Below, piece after piece: positions 4,684-6,677 of a stretch of 6,677 nt of DNA (positions are counted from its first letter, which is position 1; each line of letters begins with the position of its first letter). The notes under the pieces were generated by a model, which searched no databases, was not told where the DNA came from, and was given only the letters and a program-made list of their open reading frames with translations. A program made the translations under genes and the position numbers. Source of the stretch: Clostridiales bacterium (lineage in GTDB: Bacteria; Bacillota; Clostridia; Oscillospirales; Oscillospiraceae); NCBI GenBank assembly GCA_019421525.1, contig JAHZFC010000041.1, positions 7,643 to 14,319 on the forward strand, read 5' to 3'.

Positions 4684-6309
4684 TTACTTGCTCTCCTTGG
4701 CGGCCTTGGCGGCGTCGAAGCGGGCCAGCATGGCGCGCGGCGTGGCGGTGTGGGCGCTGCGCTCGTACCGGGGGCACTCGTCGTAGCCGGGCAGACCGGC
4801 CAGGTACTTGGCGATCTTCTTGAGCTCCTCCAGGTCGTAGCGGCTCATCAGGGTGATCTCCTCCATCAGCGGGGAGCCGCCGCCGTGCACGCCGGCCACA
4901 GCCTGGGCGCCCTCGAAGGCGTCGCACAGCTTATCCTCCATCATGCGCATGACACGGTGGGTCTCCTCGGCGGTGTAGGCGGGGTTGCGGCGGATGTACT
5001 TGTTGCACAGCTCGGCGGTCTCGGGATCGTAGAAGCTCTCCTCGGTGGGCAGGGAGGCGCACACGCCGCCGGTCAGGTCGGCCAGGATCTCGTACTCGTG
5101 GTAGATGTTGTGGCCGGCCAGACGGCGTCCGGCGTTGGTCAGGATCTCATCGGGCACCCACTGGCCGGAGGGGAACTCCACGGCGCGGTAGGCGGACTGC
5201 TGACCGGCGGCGAACACCAGCTCGGCGGTCTGGATGATGTCGCACAGCTTGGAGCGGACATGGGGCTGCTTGGCGATGTCGTTGACATCGGCCACCAGGG
5301 CGGCCTGGGAGGCGATGACCTCGCTCACGGCGGTCTTGCACCCGGTGTAGGAGTGGCGGTGATAGTGGGCGAACATCAGGGCCAGGTAGCCGGCGTAGCG
5401 GCACACGCCCTCGTTGTCCCGGCCGCACATGAACACGCGGTCATAGGGCACGAAGCAGTCGTCGAAGATGGTCAGGGACTCCACGTCGCCGATGTGGGCC
5501 CAGGGGGCGTCGATGTACTTGCGCTTGTGGTGCTGGCCGGGCAAAGCCATCAGCTTGATGCCGTCCCAGTCGGCGGGCAGGGCGAAGGCCACGGCGTAAT
5601 CCCGGTCGTCGGGGCTCATGAACTTGGTGGGCAGGGCGATGATCTCGTCCACATAGGGGGCGCAGGAGTTGCAGATCTTGGCGCCGCGGACGATGATGCC
5701 CTTGGTGGGCTGGCCGTCGATGCCGATGCCGTCCACGTCAGTCTCCACCACATGGAAGAACTGATCGGGGTCGGGCTGCATGTGGGCGCGCTTATACTTG
5801 GGGTTGCGGGAGCCCTTCACGTCGGTCTGGGCGCAGTTGCAGATCAGGTCGTTGTCCTGGCAGTACTCCAGGTACTTGTTCAGGCGCTTGTGGTACTCGG
5901 TGCCGCAGGCCTGGTCGCAGTCGTAGGTGACAGAGAACAGGGCGTTGAGGGCGTCAGAGCCCATGCAGCGCTGCATGCAGCCGCCCACCCGGTGGCAGAT
6001 CAGGCGGGTCATCAGCTGCTTCTTCAGCAGGTCCTCCTTGGAGTGGTGGATATGGGTGGAACGGTTGATGGTGTTGCCGGTCAGGTGGCTGGTGACGGTG
6101 CACACGTCGGCGTAGCGGGGATCGTTGGCCGTGTCATAGCACTGCTTCATGACATAGGTGCCGCCCACGATCCAGTCGGCCAGGTCGCGCTCCGCGCCCT
6201 GCTTGCCGTTGGAACGGTCCAGCTTCTTGCCGTGCAGGTAGACGTTGGGCTTCATCTTCAGCAAACGCTCTGTGTACGCCTCGTAGGTGCCAACACAGTT
6301 TTTCGCCAT
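4684..6309 (-). CDS. AbfD-like dehydratase, copy B (4-hydroxybutyryl-CoA dehydratase / vinylacetyl-CoA isomerase family)
   Basis: First gene of the visible cluster, 541 residues from ATG 6307-6309; GGAGG (6318-6322) sits eight bases upstream and overlaps an in-frame ATG at 6322-6324, which is rejected. Same family and expected reaction as copy A. Cluster ligands are Cys111, Cys115, His317 and Cys324; Tyr321, Lys325 and Glu277 match AbfD Tyr296, Lys300 and Glu257. Ala472 replaces AbfD Glu455. The N-terminal part has about 12 residues more than AbfD around SNGKQGAERDL (33-43), and a tail of about 30 residues (510-541, ending AAKAAKESK) has no counterpart in AbfD. Additional cysteines occur at 131, 135, 150, 157, 159, 213 and 216. 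Residues 1-264 are about 86% identical to copy A by hand count; residues 266-509 are identical. The two chains may form mixed tetramers or serve different substrates. Confidence 0.9.
   Translation of the reverse strand: MAKNCVGTYEAYTERLLKMKPNVYLHGKKLDRSNGKQGAERDLADWIVGGTYVMKQCYDTANDPRYADVCTVTSHLTGNTINRSTHIHHSKEDLLKKQLMTRLICHRVGGCMQRCMGSDALNALFSVTYDCDQACGTEYHKRLNKYLEYCQDNDLICNCAQTDVKGSRNPKYKRAHMQPDPDQFFHVVETDVDGIGIDGQPTKGIIVRGAKICNSCAPYVDEIIALPTKFMSPDDRDYAVAFALPADWDGIKLMALPGQHHKRKYIDAPWAHIGDVESLTIFDDCFVPYDRVFMCGRDNEGVCRYAGYLALMFAHYHRHSYTGCKTAVSEVIASQAALVADVNDIAKQPHVRSKLCDIIQTAELVFAAGQQSAYRAVEFPSGQWVPDEILTNAGRRLAGHNIYHEYEILADLTGGVCASLPTEESFYDPETAELCNKYIRRNPAYTAEETHRVMRMMEDKLCDAFEGAQAVAGVHGGGSPLMEEITLMSRYDLEELKKIAKYLAGLPGYDECPRYERSAHTATPRAMLARFDAAKAAKESK
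4784..5516. repeat. 733-bp direct repeat, copy within AbfD-like B
   Basis: Partner of 2940-3672. The absence even of silent changes over 733 bp, next to frequent changes in the 5' half of the same genes, points to recent sequence homogenisation. Confidence 0.9.
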
Positions 6310-6317
6310 TTTGATTT

Positions 6318-6322
6318 CCTCC
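6318..6322 (-). promoter_or_regulatory. Ribosome binding site deciding the start of AbfD-like copy B
   Basis: GGAGG on the minus strand, eight bases before ATG 6307-6309. An upstream in-frame ATG overlaps this site, so its five-codon extension (MEEIK) is leader, not protein. Confidence 0.85.
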
Positions 6323-6345
6323 ATATTCTTTTAGCACTCCCGCAC

Positions 6346-6362
6346 ATCAAAAAATTTTTGAT
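6346..6362. promoter_or_regulatory. 17-bp AT-rich palindrome before AbfD-like copy B
   Basis: ATCAAAAA (6346-6353) and TTTTTGAT (6355-6362) form a perfect 8-bp dyad around one base, 37-53 bases upstream of the start codon. Size and symmetry fit a dimeric repressor operator, or a small hairpin in the leader RNA. It overlaps by three bases the element shared by both dehydratase genes. Confidence 0.4.
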
Positions 6363-6375
6363 CACGGGCCCAAAC
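6360..6375 (-). promoter_or_regulatory. 16-base element upstream of AbfD-like copy B, shared with copy A
   Basis: Minus-strand GTTTGGGCCCGTGATC, 51 bases before the start codon; partner of 4549-4564 with two differences. It contains the palindrome GGGCCC, which is broken in copy A's version. Confidence 0.35.
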
Positions 6376-6421
6376 TTTCAGCCGCTTTGGCTTGCGGCGG
6401 AAATACAGATACAGGGGCCAG

Positions 6422-6437
6422 GTTGCACTGGTGCAAC
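6422..6437. promoter_or_regulatory. Perfect 7-bp dyad GTTGCAC-TG-GTGCAAC
   Basis: Lies 113-128 bases upstream of the first gene of the cluster, where an operator or activator site would be expected. The arms are perfect with a two-base centre. TTGCA within it recalls a sigma-54 -12 box, but no matching -24 element lies at the right distance on either strand. No confident sigma-70 promoter is visible nearby either. Confidence 0.35.
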
Positions 6438-6489
6438 ACCGGCCGGTCTTGTCCGAAAAAATCGGGCAGTTTCAGGGGTTTGTCCCATT

Positions 6490-6671
6490 CGTTGCGCTTT
6501 GGCAACGGGGTTTCCGTTTTGCAACAGCCCTCAAGGGACCTTCAAGGGCTGGTGCCCTTGACTCCTGCTGTCCAAAGGCTGGCGCCTTTGAACCGTTTCA
6601 AGGACTGCGTCCTTGAGGTTCTCTTTTCCGACCCCATTTCTTTTGACAGCGCCAAAAGAAACGGTGTCGGA
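6490..6671. repeat. Array of short perfect hairpins in the non-coding region upstream of the cluster
   Basis: Hairpins occur in a row: CGTTGC/GCAACG (6490-6507); TCAAGGGC-TGGT-GCCCTTGA (6542-6561); CAAAGGC-TGGC-GCCTTTG (6573-6590); TCAAGGAC-TGC-GTCCTTGA (6598-6616); and a 19-bp inverted repeat, 17 of 19 matched, with a 7-base loop (6627-6645 and 6653-6671). The middle three share the pattern CAAxG(G/A)C, a TG-starting loop and its complement, spaced 7-11 bases apart. In minus-strand RNA one mismatch of the last hairpin becomes a G-U pair. The region 6325-6677 shows no supportable gene. Confidence 0.7.
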
Positions 6672-6677
6672 CCGCCA

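Noticed and set aside
6422..6437. Sigma-54 promoter at TTGCA
   Set aside because: No TGGCAC-like -24 element lies five bases upstream of TTGCA on either strand.
654..6561. Very long plus-strand open frames (654-1949, 2789-4786, 4750-6561) of 430-665 codons
   Set aside because: They lie opposite the five recognisable minus-strand genes, are dominated by Gly/Leu/Ala/Val/His as expected from reverse-reading GC-rich codons, have no recognisable motifs, and run across gene boundaries and gaps.
6392..6616. Small plus-strand gene of 74 codons
   Set aside because: It runs through the hairpins, has no convincing ribosome binding site, and its composition follows the repeats.
6490..6671. CRISPR array
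   Set aside because: The hairpin units differ from each other in sequence and have only 7-11 bases between them; there are no constant repeats with unique spacers of about 30 bases.

Overview
The window reads as one operon-like block of five genes, all on the minus strand, from a fairly GC-rich strict anaerobe. The gene content (oxygen-sensitive AbfD-family dehydratases beside crotonase and 3-hydroxybutyryl-CoA dehydrogenase), the GGAGG ribosome binding sites and the hairpin-rich intergenic DNA fit a butyrate-producing Clostridia of the Oscillospiraceae type (Flavonifractor/Intestinimonas-like). That placement is an inference from style, not a database match.

In transcription order (high to low coordinates): a non-coding upstream region (6310-6677) holds a run of short perfect hairpins and several dyads. 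Then come AbfD-like dehydratase copy B (6309-4684), a 209-bp gap with a GC-rich hairpin, AbfD-like copy A (4474-2846), a 100-bp gap with a second strong hairpin, an SDR oxidoreductase (2745-1888), a crotonase-family enoyl-CoA hydratase (1817-900), a 193-bp gap with an 11-bp inverted repeat, and a 3-hydroxybutyryl-CoA dehydrogenase (706 to beyond the left edge, about 235 codons present).

Together the genes suggest a CoA-ester route. The SDR would interconvert an oxo and a hydroxy group, and an AbfD-type flavin/[4Fe-4S] enzyme would remove water from a non-activated hydroxyacyl-CoA. The crotonase would rehydrate the enoyl-CoA at C3, and the dehydrogenase would oxidise it to a 3-oxoacyl-CoA. The textbook version is 4-hydroxybutyryl-CoA to crotonyl-CoA to acetoacetyl-CoA. 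Several active-site or architectural departures (Ala at the AbfD Glu455 position, extra cysteines, a 47-residue insert in the crotonase, HFFFP in place of HFFNP in the dehydrogenase) make a different substrate quite possible.

The most striking DNA feature is that the two dehydratase genes are identical over 733 bp of their 3' halves, while their 5' halves differ at about 14% of residues. This is the pattern expected from recent gene conversion, or from an assembly artefact.
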